Of a stretch of DNA of 64,000 bases, positions 53,561 to 63,812 are shown piece by piece (the first letter of the stretch is position 1; each line of letters starts with the position of its first letter). Below the pieces are notes generated by a model, which worked only from the letters and a program-made list of their open reading frames with translations, had not been told where the DNA came from and searched no databases. The stretch comes from Bemisia tabaci (Eukaryota; Arthropoda; Insecta; Hemiptera; Aleyrodidae), in assembly GCF_918797505.1 (NCBI RefSeq), contig NC_092801.1, positions 23,374,116 through 23,438,115 on the forward strand, written 5' to 3'. The position numbers were made by a program, and so were the translations under genes.

Positions 53561-53664
53561 TTTGTAATTTCTCCCAATTTTTTCTCCGTTATATAGTTGA
53601 ATTGCTTGCCAAATTCTGAGGTCAATTATATTTAATTGTAATTTATACATTTCTTTTTTCCCCT

Positions 53665-54093
53665 TCATTTTATTTTTTGTTTGGAGAAGTTTCGTTGATT
53701 TCTTCGGATTTCGAATACTGTAACTTCTCTTCTATTCGGCCGATTTTTATGAATGAGACCTCTTTCAATTCGTCTTTGAACGGAGAGTAAGGAAAAAATT
53801 GCTAAGTACTCGCGAAACAATTTTTTCGAAAATTTGATGGATCCCAGCGTGACGGTGAAATGGGTAATCGAGTGAAAGTAATTAGGTCTGACTGTGACGA
53901 GGACCGCGAGGGTCGCCTTTTGTTCTTCAGCTGGGAAGCGACGCGGCGAACCGAGCCAGGACCGGGACACTACCTGGGTTTTGTGCCTGCCTGTGCACTG
54001 TTTTGGCCTGATAGGGGAGTGAATTTCTGTATGGGCCACGGTTAGCACATGGTCTAATGAGTCTCGAGGCTCATCACAGATTGCACTTACCAC
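53665..54093 (-). other. 142-codon open frame, not recognised
   Basis: The minus-strand frame is open throughout (starting MVSAICDEPRDSLDHVLTVA). 53870-54110 is GC-richer than its surroundings, and a + strand frame (53860-54045) overlaps it. I see no domain, no splice borders, and no repeat partner. It may be a decayed mobile-element ORF or chance. Confidence 0.25.
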
Positions 54094-54519
54094 TATCCTG
54101 CTGGCCCCGGCTATCAGAGCAAGGGTACCAAATTTTGAAAATCATAACAGGGTTGTGGAGATCTGTCAAAGCAACGTTTTAAACAAAACGAAGAAGTGAA
54201 ATTCTCATTCAACGAGTGCCGACCTGATCAGCCATCCTCGAATCAGTTCGCTTGCTTCTGCTTATATATGCATATTTTAAATCAGCGCGCCCCATTCTAA
54301 GGTTTTTTTAAAAAAAACCAAGTAACGTAGACTCTTGGTATTCATTACACATAAACTAGAGAGCCCCAGAATGAGAAACAACTTTAAATCATAATTATTG
54401 ACGGATAAATAAACTTTTTACACGCTTTGGAAAATCTCAGAAGTTCGCGGTAGTCACTTTTCGGTAAGGAACTAAGGGACTCGGTTATTGTATCGAGTGG
54501 GGGGTCGAAACGATCGCAA
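54094..54519. other. Intergenic, nothing recognised
   Basis: No frame or repeat supported. Confidence 0.35.
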
Positions 54520-54640
54520 AGGCGGTATACTACGTATACGCGCCAATAGTTTCTATTACCTGGCTTTACACTTTATCGCCTGGCTGTTGCTTTTTCGCCA
54601 TCGATTATAAAAGGCAATAAGAAATTGTATAGAAATTCGT
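54520..54640. repeat. Family T fragment
   Basis: CACTTTATCGCCTGGCTGTT, TCGCCATCGATTATAAAAGGC and AAGAAATTGTATAGA parallel 55165-55250. Confidence 0.6.
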
Positions 54641-54804
54641 GTGCTTTGGAAATCATTAAATTTGATACGGAACCACCTTAATATTTACAAAACACACGTT
54701 ATATTTTCCTTTAATACATATTTTTTTTCATCAATTAAAACGAGAATAATCCATACAGGATGTGCAAACATTTCAAGATCATGAGTTGAATAACGCTGAC
54801 TCCG

Positions 54805-54930
54805 CCGGATTAAATATTAGAGCCTAACACAGAGCGCGCGGAGCGGTGACGCATTGGCGCCTACAAACCTAACAGGGATATTTCACGCATTGCGCAACGC
54901 GTGAAGTATCCCTGTTAGGTTTGTAGGCTG
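54805..54930. repeat. Family S palindrome, copy 2
   Basis: CCTACAAACCTAACAGGGAT folds onto ATCCCTGTTAGGTTTGTAGG. The flank TAACACAGAGCGCGCGGAGC matches the inverted flank of 25636-25770. A small family H fragment follows at 54955-55030. Confidence 0.8.
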
Positions 54931-55164
54931 CCCTCCTGCCGCACCGCAGCGTGCCACGGTGCTTGAAGCAACTATTTTACACCAGAGGTATTTCACAGTA
55001 TCATACGAAACTGAAGGTGCTCTAATATATTAGGAATGGCAGGCATCCATCAAAAGTACGGAGCTTTCCTCGCAAAATAAATCAAGATACTACGACTACG
55101 GCCCAAAAAGAGAGCAGTGATCTGAGAGCTCACTAAGTCCTAGCATCCGTAATTAGTGACGTTT

Positions 55165-55345
55165 AGTATACACTTTATCGTCTGGCTGTTAGTTGCTTAA
55201 TCGCCATCGGCTATGAAAGGCTATAAGAAATTGTGTAGCCGGCTATAGAAGCTATTGGAAATCTTACAGCCGGCCGTAGGTGCGTAGGTCTATGGTATTT
55301 TGGAACACAGCTTCTACTGCCAATTTTTACCAGGGTCCTTAACTA
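55165..55345. repeat. Family T, copy 2 (inverted)
   Basis: GTAGCCGGCTATAGAAGCTA, ACAGCCGGCCGTAGGTGCG, TATGGTATTTTGGAACACAG and GCCAATTTTTACC read as the complement order of 52345. Confidence 0.65.
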
Positions 55346-56547
55346 ACGCAATGATCAAAGGAAGTGCAAAAATGAAAATACAAAACTTCATTCTCCCGCT
55401 CTACTCCAACCTTATAAATTTTGTATTGGGAACAATGTGAATCCATCGACATCATGCTCAGAAACATTTCCGGACTGACTACTTACTGGTATGTAGCTTA
55501 ATCGACAAAAGACACTCGTTGAATCATCGTTAAACGAAAGAATATCGGGTCATTAGATAACAGGAATGTATTTTGACAAATACTTGGAAAAAAAATAACG
55601 TAAATGTTATTCAAGATGTACATTTACTTACGGCCCTTTCTGCAATTTTGTTGAAAGGATTATATCATTTATTATAGGGACCACAGGCTTTTCAATGCTG
55701 CAAGTTTCATCTTCAGTGGCACGAAGATTAACCACATTCGTTTAATTTCAGGCAGAATACCTGTCAAAAACGGTCGAATGGGGGCCCTTGATATTCCAAT
55801 GGGTCTTCATGGGGATTTTATAGGAACCCTTTGAAACCCATGGGCTCCTATGGGTTGAATGAAGAAATCATAGGTACAGTGCATAGAGTCGGAATATAAG
55901 TGGGAGAGCTGGCATGGTGCCACTTTTAAGAATTTTCCAGATCCCGAATTCCGAGACTCCTGTGTCACGCCGGGTCACTTTTTCGATACATAATCGATTG
56001 TTTTCGATACATGGGGACCCGGCCATCCTATGTAAACAAAGAAGATAGGAATTACCAAGTTTTCCACACCGCCATTTTGGATAAAAAATGTATCGAAAAA
56101 GTGACTGAAGCTCGGCGCACACCGGGCTCGGAACTCGTCGACCAGAACATGGCGCCAGCTCTCCTCTTCACCTTACGACTCTGTGTACTCTACGGAAGAG
56201 ACCGACAGGAATCCATAGGACAACCGGTGTGGCCTAAAAGCCTAGAGGATTCCATAAGGCTCCCTCAGGGTTTTCATGGAAACCCTGAGGTTCAGGTTCA
56301 GGTTTTCTGGGTTCAGGTTTCCATGCATGGAAACCTGAACCCGTTCCTACGGAACTATCTCGACATGGGTACATCAATAACACTCTGATTATTTTTATTG
56401 TTTGAAATCAGAATTTATAGACCAGATTATGCATAAATATTGCTATTTCATGGTAAAAAAAATTCAAATTTTATTTGCCGTGAATCCCAAATTTATTTAA
56501 TATTTTCGTTGCACCGTGCTACTTGGGTTTCAGGATCATCATACAAG
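55346..56547. other. Intergenic; short palindromic clusters, no gene seen
   Basis: 55790-55860 and 56240-56345 are rich in CCATAGGA/CCTATGGG and AGGTTCAGG units, including TTTCCATGCATGGAAA. 55975-56100 has a loose inverted repeat (TGTATCGAAAAAGTGAC / GTCACTTTTTCGATACA). Possible decayed fold-back element. Frames at 55868-56122 and 56011-56388 run through it. Confidence 0.4.
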
Positions 56548-57045
56548 TGGCGAGGCGTGAATGATCGATTATCGATATTTCCCCGTTTGAAACTATGATA
56601 AAGACTCGATTATTAGGCAGGGTTGCCACAGTCAGGGAATACCGGGAAAATCGGGACATGTCAGGGAATTTTAAAAAGTCAGGGAAAAACCGGGAAATGT
56701 TAGGGAAAATGACGAATGTGCCGGGGAAAAATTTGTTACATCACCTTTAAGTGCTTTCTAGAATGGGTTTGAGGTTTTGAAGAACAAATTTTGCATGGAA
56801 ACTATTTTCAATTATGTCTTTTTAACCACCTGTCATATCTTAAATCGTCAAAGAATTTCACCAAAATGTGTCAGGGAAATGTCAGGGAATTTCATTTTCT
56901 AAATTCTGTGGCAACCCTGTTATCGATATTTCCCCTTTCGAAACTATGACAAAGAATCGATTATTAAGGTGCTCGTTGCGAAAACCCTGTAAATCGATCC
57001 TTATTCATAGTTTTATATGGCAGATCAATCGATATATCGCAAATC
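56548..57045. mobile_element. Family D copy 8, split around family F
   Basis: D left part 56548-56617 (GCGAGGCGTGAATGATCGAT), then F (56618-56919), then 56920-57045, which starts again at TTATCGATATTTCCCC. About 55 bp of D is thus present on both sides of F. Confidence 0.7.
56618..56919. mobile_element. Family F MITE, copy 4, nested in D
   Basis: CAGGGTTGCCACAGTCAGGG to TTCTGTGGCAACCCTG; the cleanest terminal inverted repeat of the family. Confidence 0.8.
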
Positions 57046-57115
57046 ACCACTACATCATATCGTACGGACAAGGAGGATGCGTCTTTATCTGCGGCTGAAA
57101 GCGAAGGCTGTCAGA

Positions 57116-57121
57116 GGTTTA
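57116..57121 (-). terminator. AATAAA overlapping the dynein stop codon
   Basis: On the coding strand GAATAAACC holds both the TAA stop and AATAAA. If used, the UTR would be only 15-30 bases. I see no other canonical signal in the next 80 bases. Confidence 0.35.
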
Positions 57122-57274
57122 TTCTTTGCCTTTGGTCTCGTCATCTGCCTCCTGCTTCGCTGCTTTAGATTCCTTGCTCTCTTTCTCTTTGATCCCTTTC
57201 TTTTCATCCTTCCCGACTGTGCTGTGTAGTGCACTCGCCAGTTTCTCCGCGTATTCATCTTGCATCTCTTTTTG
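57119..57274 (-). CDS. DNAI2: Dynein intermediate chain (DNAI2-like), last exon
   Basis: The acceptor is CATGATGTTTCAG before CAAAAAG. 51 codons then run to TAA (57119-57121). It reads QKEMQDEYAEKLASALHSTV and then a very charged tail of alternating Lys and Glu (GKDEKKGIKEKESKESK), ending ETKGKE. It is phase 0, like the exon before it (58392). In the DNAI2/IC69 family a low-complexity charged tail follows the WD-repeat propeller, which fits. The reading frame's stop overlaps an AATAAA on the coding strand, so the 3' UTR may be very short or another signal may be used. The partner + strand frame is a shadow. Confidence 0.75.
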   Translation of the reverse strand, partial: QKEMQDEYAEKLASALHSTVGKDEKKGIKEKESKESKAAKQEADDETKGKE

Positions 57275-57430
57275 CTGAAACATCATGAACATCAGGATTT
57301 TTTTCCCTCGCAAAATCTAGAGGAGTACACGATAGCAATAACTTCAGTGAAAAGGTGGTTTCACGATAACTGGAATAGTTTTGTCGCCGTAACATACAAC
57401 ACATTTTTCGGTCATATTTTTTCAGTAGTA

Positions 57431-57698
57431 ATGATAATCACTCGAATTTTTTTGCATTGATCTACATCGGGTTAAGTGTTATGACGCTTTTCAAAGATTT
57501 ATCGCTCTAATTTTTAATTTTAATATATGAATGGCCGAAAATGTGCTGTCTGTTACGCTGACTTTTTACCGCATAACAGACAGCACATTTTCGGAATTTT
57601 CATAAAAATAATTGAAATGTAGAGCAATAAATCGTTAGAGAGCGTTGTAATACGTAACCTTTTGAAGATTAATGCGAAAAAATTCGAGTAATTATCAC
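57431..57698. mobile_element. Palindromic MITE in the last dynein intron
   Basis: ATGATAATCACTCGAATTTT at the left, AAAATTCGAGTAATTATCA at the right; GAAAATGTGCTGTCTGTTAC and ATAACAGACAGCACATTTTC form the central hairpin. Confidence 0.8.
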
Positions 57699-58391
57699 TT
57701 CCATTGTTTTCCAACAGATGCTCTTTTGCGCACATAAAACGCCTTCAGAGAGTCGAGTATATAATGAGCTAAAAAAAAGCACGCACAACATACTCGGAAC
57801 AACAATTGCTGCGAATGCATCTGAAGGCGAATTGAAAACAACCGTGTAATACACGTTAAAAAAACATTTTAGCTCTTTAATTAATGTTGTTACCAATAAA
57901 TAGTCATATTTTATGACTTGTCATGGGGGATTCTCAAAAAACTTTTCAACACTAACTAAAGCATAAACTAACTCTGAAATGCAAAGTAAATTGTAATGCG
58001 CAGCAAATTTTCAGTTCGGGGCAGACTTTTACTCAGGATTCAATCAACTTTGAAGTCCATGTTAAAAAGAAAACCGACAGCTACAAATGCTGTATATAAC
58101 ACAAAGGATCCCCTATCGGCCCCTGCAAACCTTTTTGGGTACATTTTTGTCGCTATTTTCTTTTGCTTCAAGAGCATTGTGGTGTTGGCGCTTCAGACTT
58201 GGCGGGAAGTTTTTGAAATTTGTAGAGGGGTTTATTTTATTTTGCAGTCTCCTGTGAACGAGCATCAATGAATATAAAAAAAAAAAACCACTGCTGTATC
58301 TAGTTAAATAATTTAGATTCCATCTATTCAGACGATTCTGTACGTTGATGAGGGTATTTAATTTAGTGGTTGTTCCGGACTGTATCCTTAC

Positions 58392-58589
58392 CTCAGCGAG
58401 AATCGCAAAGAATTCTTCTTCAGCCTGGATGACAAGCTGATCATCCTTGTTGATTTGGATGTGAGGTTTGGTCTCTTTCAGCAACGCTCCAGCCCCCGCT
58501 GCTAACTTGGCAGCAGCCTTCGATTTTAACCTTTGTTCTCTCAGCTTTGCCTCGATTATCTTCTCTCTTCGACTCTCCCGATCAAACAT
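58392..58589 (-). CDS. DNAI2: Dynein intermediate chain (DNAI2-like), internal exon
   Basis: A 198-nt phase-0 exon of 66 codons. The acceptor is GAAATCTCAG before ATGTTTGAT and the donor is GCTGAG before GTAAGG. It begins MFDRESRREKIIEAKLREQR, followed by an Ala/Lys/Gly-rich stretch, then HIQINKDDQLVIQAEEEFFA. The F-D/E-R-E-x-x-R-E-K motif directly after the last propeller blade is characteristic of axonemal dynein intermediate chain 2 (outer arm, ODA6/IC69 family), where the protein scaffolds the heavy chains on ciliary or sperm doublets. The ATG is internal, not a start. The charged helix is probably a coiled coil. Confidence 0.82.
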
Positions 58590-58654
58590 CTGAGATTTCA
58601 GAAAATGTTGATCTCAATCATGTCTGATAGTCAACAATACTAGCATCATGTATA

Positions 58655-58907
58655 CTGCCGTGCCATGGAAAAACGCCGTATGAACATACCAGAGTTACCA
58701 AATTTGCTACGATAAAACGTTTATTTTTCAAGGAAGTTATCAATAATTTTCCTTGAAATTTTGACGCTATTTGTATCAAATTACGAACGAAATTCTCTAA
58801 AAAATTGAAAGAAAAATGTTTATAAATATTCCCGAAAATTCGTGATTTATCAAAGGAAATGTAGCAACGCCTAAAGGCTCAGACGGTGTTCTTCCTTAGC
58901 ACAGCCG
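58655..58907. mobile_element. Family A MITE, copy 12, in a dynein intron
   Basis: CTGCCGTGCCATGGAAAAAC to TTCTTCCTTAGCACAGCC; 66 bp upstream of the exon acceptor on the gene's strand. Confidence 0.8.
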
Positions 58908-58911
58908 TACA

Positions 58912-59158
58912 TTGAACCGATTATTTTCCAAATCACGTAAGCGCAAATCTCTATTTTGTTAGGAGAGGAATTTTCTTTTTTTTTTTCATTGTTCTCTGGT
59001 ATAATCAATCATTTCCGATTTCAAAATAGCCTTCTAAAAGAACATACATTTTTTGGAATTCGAAGATTGTCAACAAAGCTAAGAAAACGGTCTTCTCTTG
59101 TTTTTCTCGCATTCGCAATTTTGACGCTTACGTGATCTGGAAAACAATCGGTTCAATT
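58912..59158. mobile_element. MITE with TTGAACCGATT ends
   Basis: ATTGAACCGATTATTTTCCA at the left and GGAAAACAATCGGTTCAAT at the right, continuing AATCACGTAAGCG / CGCTTACGTGAT. One copy only. Confidence 0.75.
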
Positions 59159-59657
59159 ATTCAAACATTTTTTCTTTTCATTTTTCTGGAGGTTTAGTAG
59201 ATACAGAACCCGTTTCAGATAACTTTTCTTTTTTGATGTATGCACGGGACATGGAATTTCGTATCCCGTGCTTACAGCAGAAAAGTACCGGTGTACGTAC
59301 GTAAAAACACACGGAGTGTGTAAAAACACACTCAAAACTTGATCGAAACCATCATTTGAATCAGCTTTTTAAAAACTGCCGTTCGAAAAAATGTAGTAAA
59401 AATTAGGAACAATTGCCTTTACTCTCATTAGGCTAGGTAAAATTGACCGCGTCAATCTCAAATTGGACTAATGCGAGGATGAAAACAAGTCTCCCGTAAA
59501 TATAAGTTTTATAAGATGTCTGTTTGATATCAGTCTCTTAGTTTGATCAAACTTTAACGGTGACGTCAGAATATCCAATGAATCAAGAATCAGTCGGAAG
59601 TTGGAGTGTTCGAGGAGAAGATATGGTTTTTTGCCAAGCAAGCATCTATTTTAACTC
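59159..59657. other. Dynein intron, nothing recognised
   Basis: No supported exon or repeat. Confidence 0.35.
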
Positions 59658-59665
59658 GGGCGTTG

Positions 59666-61847
59666 CAGGGCCAGATTTACCTACTTGCCGCTCATGGGCC
59701 GCCTGTAGTTTTGCCACCTCCTTCTCATTCGTTTTGATACATCAATAAAAACCATCAAGTGAACGTGCCGGAGGGAAAGGGATGCGTAAGACGCGTTTAC
59801 TCGTGTTGGACACATTTTTTGGCGAAAGCCCTGTCAACAGTACTAGCAAAAGTTCACGGAACTTCGCGCGAAAGTCAAGTTCCGTAAACCTATTTCTGTG
59901 TGGACAACGCCTTCCATTTATAAGTATTGAACGAAAAAATCATGGAAGAACAAACATGAATGCGTGGTTTAATAACTTAACTTTTGCCGCCGCGCTGACC
60001 GCACTGTGTTTGACGCTATGCGTGAAGTATTCATGCAGTCTTGTAGGCGCTAATATGTGTTACATGTCGACCGCCGCGCCGCGCCGTGCCGAGGGCTTGT
60101 CCTTTTCATCTCAAGTCCTCGTCATCATTCCTCTCTGCGCTGAGCTCCAGGCCAAATTGCGTGCTTTAGTTCCTCTCTTATCTCGACTAATTAAAGACGC
60201 TGTCTCTTTTATCACCGAAAAACGATAAAATTAGAAATTACTATACTCTCAGGAAAGAAAGACTTTGTCCCGTTTTCTCATTGATAATTTTTTTTTCTGA
60301 ATCCGATTTTTTTTATACCTACATTTAAAAAATTGCAAAATTTGCCGCAATAGGCCGCGGCCCATGTGGCCACACCCTTAATCCGGCCCTGTTTACAATC
60401 TCAATTCATACGAAAAAACGAGATTTGACGACAAAAAAAGTTTGCCACGTGCCGGAGGGAAAGGGAATGCGTAAGACGCGTTTACTCGTGTTGGACACAT
60501 TTTTTGGCGAAAGCCCTGTCAACAGTACTAGCAAAAGTTCACGGAACTTCGCGCGAAAGTCAAGTTCCGTAAACCTATTTCTGTGTGGACAACGCCTTCC
60601 ATTTATAAGTATTGAACGAAAAAATCATGGAAGAACAAACATGAATGCGTGGTTTAATAAACTTAACTTTTGCCGCCGCGCTGACCGCACTGTGTTTGAC
60701 GCTATGCGTGAAGTATTCATGCAGTCTTGTAGGCGCTAATATGTGTTACATGTCGACCGCCGCGCCGCGCCGTGCCGAGGGCTTGTCCTTTTCATCTCAA
60801 GTCCTCGTCATCATTCCTCTCTGCGCTGAGCTCCAGGCCAAATTGCGTGCTTTAGTTCCTCTCTTATCTCGACTAATTAAAGACGCTGTCTCTTTTATCA
60901 CCGAAAAACGATAAAATTAGAAATTACTATACTCTCAGGAAAGAAAGACTTTGTCCCGTTTTCTCATTGATAATTTTTTTTTCTGAATCCGATTTTTTTA
61001 TACCTACATTTAAAAAATTGCAAAATTTGCCGCAATAGGCCGCGGCCCATGTGGCCACACCCTTAATCCGGCCCTGTTTACAATCTCAATTCATACGAAA
61101 AAACGAGATTTGACGACAAAAAAAGTTTGCCACGTGCCGGAGGGAAAGGGAATGCGTAAGACGCGTTTACTCGTGTTGGACACATTTTTTGGCGAAAGCC
61201 CTGTCAACAGTACTAGCAAAAGTTCACGGAACTTCGCGCGAAAGTCAAGTTCCGTAAACCTATTTCTGTGTGGACAACGCCTTCCATTTATAAGTATTGA
61301 ACGAAAAAATCATGGAAGAACAAACATGAATGCGTGGTTTAATAATCTTAACTTTTGCCGCCGCGCTGCCGCACTGTGTTTGGCGCAATGCGTGAAGTAT
61401 TCCTGCAGTCTTGTAGGCGCTATGCATTTCTCGCCGACCGCTGCTGACCGCACTGTGTTCGACGCAATGCGTGAAGTATTCATGCAGTCTTGTAGGCGCT
61501 AATATGTGTTACATGCCGACCGCCGCGCCGAGGGCTTCTCCTTTTCATCCCAAGTCCTCGTCAGCATTGCTCTCTGTACCGCGCCGTTCCAGGCCAAATT
61601 GCATGTTGAGTTTCTCTCTTAACTCGACTAATTAAAGGTGCTGTCTCTTGTATCATCGAAAGACGGCAAAATTAGAAATTACTATACTGTCAAGAAATGA
61701 GAGATTTTGTCGCCTTTTCTCGTTTGTAATTTTTTTTTCTGAATCCGATTTTTTTTATACATACTGTCGAAAAGATTGCAAAATTTACCGCCCCCTTTTG
61801 CCGCCATGGGCCGCGGCCCATGTAACTACCCCCTAGATCTGGCCCTG
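59666..61847. mobile_element. hAT-like element with internal triplication, in a dynein intron
   Basis: A perfect 11-bp TIR, CAGGGCCAGAT / ATCTGGCCCTG, is flanked by GGGCGTTG (59658-59665) and GGGCGTTA (61848-61855), an 8-bp duplication with one change. Inside are three direct units starting at about 59764, 60448 and 61133 (684 and 685 bp apart), each with TGCCGGAGGGAAAGGG, ATGCGTAAGACGCGTTTACT and family S motifs. Units 1 and 2 are almost identical; unit 3 has diverged and has an extra S motif. Each unit ends near GGCCCTG. No transposase. Open frames of 89-148 codons repeat with the units and shift between them, so I do not call them genes. Confidence 0.85.
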
Positions 61848-62016
61848 GGGCGTTATGTTGTGAAGTATGACAGACTTTTGAAGGCGTTCTTAGCAGCCGA
61901 GGTCCGGTCACCAACTTTCACTAATTTTAGTCCCATTGATCTCTAGCCATCAGACTACTTAGTGAAATAATGAGACCAGGTGGATATATCTGAGAGTCTT
62001 GTATATTTTTTTTGTG

Positions 62017-62066
62017 ACCAGGGGGTTATGCCCTGGCCGTTTCGTGGTCCAACCCCTGAGCGCCCC
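62017..62066 (-). repeat. Helitron-like 3' end fragment
   Basis: GACCAGGGGGTTATGCCCTG and CGTTTCGTGGTCCAACCCCT resemble the GC-hairpin end at 21978 and 25393, read on the minus strand. Confidence 0.45.
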
Positions 62067-62210
62067 CCTGAACATTAGGGTTACTCTTCTAATTTTATAT
62101 TTAGAATAAGATTTCGAGCAAATTGAGACTTGAAATCGTGAGAGTAATAACTAAGTGACTGCGCTAACTCGTAGTTTAAACGATCCATTTACTAATGAAA
62201 GTATACTCAC

Positions 62211-62357
62211 CGCTGTCAGAAGAACTTTGTCATTTTTGGCAGGAATGGCGAGACTGTCAGAAAACTCAACGAGGTAGGTCGTGCCCACAGAATTTCCCAC
62301 GGCAACGAGAGATCCGTTTTCGTGGCATCGTAATGAATACAAAGCTTCATCGCAAAC
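62211..62357 (-). CDS. DNAI2: Dynein intermediate chain (DNAI2-like), WD-repeat exon
   Basis: A 147-nt phase-0 exon of 49 codons. The acceptor is AAATGTATTTTCAG before GTTTGC and the donor is ACAGCG before GTGAGT. It reads VCDEALYSLRCHENGSLVAV, then GNSVGTTYLVEFSDSLAIPA and KNDKVLLTA. This is a WD-type strand pattern (hydrophobic strand, turn with G-S-L-V-A-V-G, next strand), and corresponds to the last propeller blade of the family. It is followed in frame by the exon at 58392. The N-terminal part and the other blades should lie right of 64000; I found none in 62358-64000. Outer dynein arms serve sperm and sensory cilia in insects. Confidence 0.8.
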
Positions 62358-62480
62358 CTGAAAATACATTTTGTATAATTGTCTCATTCAGGAGATCAGT
62401 ACGAATAGCTTTGAACGACAAAGAGTGAGAAGATGAAAAGCGGACATACCAAAAAGAACACGGAACAGAAAAAATGCTAT

Positions 62481-62740
62481 ATAGACCGCGTTAAGCAGAA
62501 AGGAACCAAGCCACATTAGCTATTGCCAAATTTAATTAGATAATATAATTTTTTACATGAAAACAGTTGTGTGAATTTTTGTGCAAATTTCAGTGAATTT
62601 TCTGCATGAAGTTTGAAGCAAATTCCTCCAAATTTGCAAAGGAATCCGCACGAACGTTCTCTTATAAAAAATTAAATTGCCCGGGTAAATATGGCAATAG
62701 CGAATGTGGCTTGGTTCCTTTCAGCTAAACGCGGCCCATA
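62481..62740. mobile_element. Family I MITE, copy 3
   Basis: GACCGCGTTAAGCAGAAAGG to CCTTTCAGCTAAACGCGGCC, with ACCAAGCCACATTAGC / GAATGTGGCTTGGTTCC. Confidence 0.8.
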
Positions 62741-62924
62741 TACAAGTTATACCCGGAATACTCGTATAGCATACTTCGGTCGCATCAATGATGGTTATAA
62801 AAATAATTAGCGATGTTTAAATCGATGTTGTAAGACCTTAATAAATTAAAATCGATTTCAGCGGCAATCCCTGCAGAATAGCAACCTGCAACACTGAGTT
62901 CCGTTTTTTGCACATGTGTAAAGC

Positions 62925-63028
62925 AATCAATATCTATCGACAATTGCTAACGCGTCTATAAGCAATTAACTTACCATAGATGTAAACGGAAGAAGTGCAG
63001 TGTTACCAACTGGCAAGAGTCGCCTCTA
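62925..63028. repeat. Family E-like, diverged
   Basis: AGCAATTAACTTACCATAGA, then AGTGCAGTGTTACCAACTGG and AAGAGTCGCCTCTAATCGG: the right half of family E. The left half is hard to align. Confidence 0.5.
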
Positions 63029-63142
63029 ATCGGTGCCCAATCGTAATTTTAGCGCAAAATCATAAAACATTGTGTTTAAATTCACGCCAGTCTACCAGCC
63101 CATTATTAAAAGCTCGAATAGAGACTTCATGACAAAGCCCAA

Positions 63143-63731
63143 TGCCACCTTATCGGAGGAAAATGCCGTGTAACCATTCGATGTTGCCAAATTTCCTTCG
63201 TGATAATATTCATTTTTCAGGAAAGTTACAGAATATCTTTAAATATTTTTTTTTTATCAAATCGCAAACATCATGGGCATGTTCCAAACTTTTGCCAGAG
63301 CGAAAATAAGGGTTGCTTCCAATGGTAAATGTCTCAAAAATCTTGATGAGCGCATTAACAAAGTCTGAAATGCACTCCTGGATGGAGAGACTCCTCTTAC
63401 GAAATGTTCACCTGTGCGGTAATGTCGTTTTTGAAGCGTGAAGCTTAAAAAAACGCAAATTTTTAATGCAGATTGTAAAGTTAAGAATACAATTCAGACT
63501 TTGCTGGATGAATTCTCCTATCTTTTTTATCTTTTTTTCAATATCACAATTTTTTAGACATTTTCCATAAGAAACAACCCTAATTTTTGCTGTAGCAAAA
63601 GTTTGCAACAAGCCCATTTTCTGATAAATTGTAAGGAACGCGTTCGCAAGTTTCCCGGAAAATTCGTGTTTTATCCATGGAAATTTGGCAACGTTCAAAT
63701 TTATATACGGCGTTTTTCTTCAGTGTGGCAG
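63143..63731. mobile_element. Family A MITE, copy 13, split by a nested MITE
   Basis: TTATCGGAGGAAAATGCCGT at the left, TATACGGCGTTTTTCTTCAG and TGTGGCAG at the right. It is longer than usual because of the element at 63273-63617. Confidence 0.75.
63273..63617. mobile_element. Family Y MITE nested in A
   Basis: ATGGGCATGTTCCAAACTTT and GCGAAAATAAGGGTTGCTTC at the left pair with GAAACAACCCTAATTTTTGC and AAAGTTTGCAACAAGCCCAT at the right. Confidence 0.75.
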
Positions 63732-63812
63732 TATTCCGTTCCCCAGGAATAGGCGCTGATAACAATCAGAATTATTAGATCCTCGGAACCTTCACCAAAC
63801 CACGGCGCTAAT

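Noticed and set aside
53665..54093. Candidate decayed retroelement gene
   Set aside because: I could not find any diagnostic motif, so it is listed only as an unidentified open frame.
58113..58589. 158-codon minus frame taken as one intact protein
   Set aside because: Only 58392-58589 is exon; a consensus donor GTAAGG ends it and the rest is intron.
59782..60914. Repeated open frames of 148, 104, 89 and 130 codons
   Set aside because: They follow the 685-bp units of the hAT-like element and break or shift with one-base differences between units, so are not maintained as proteins.
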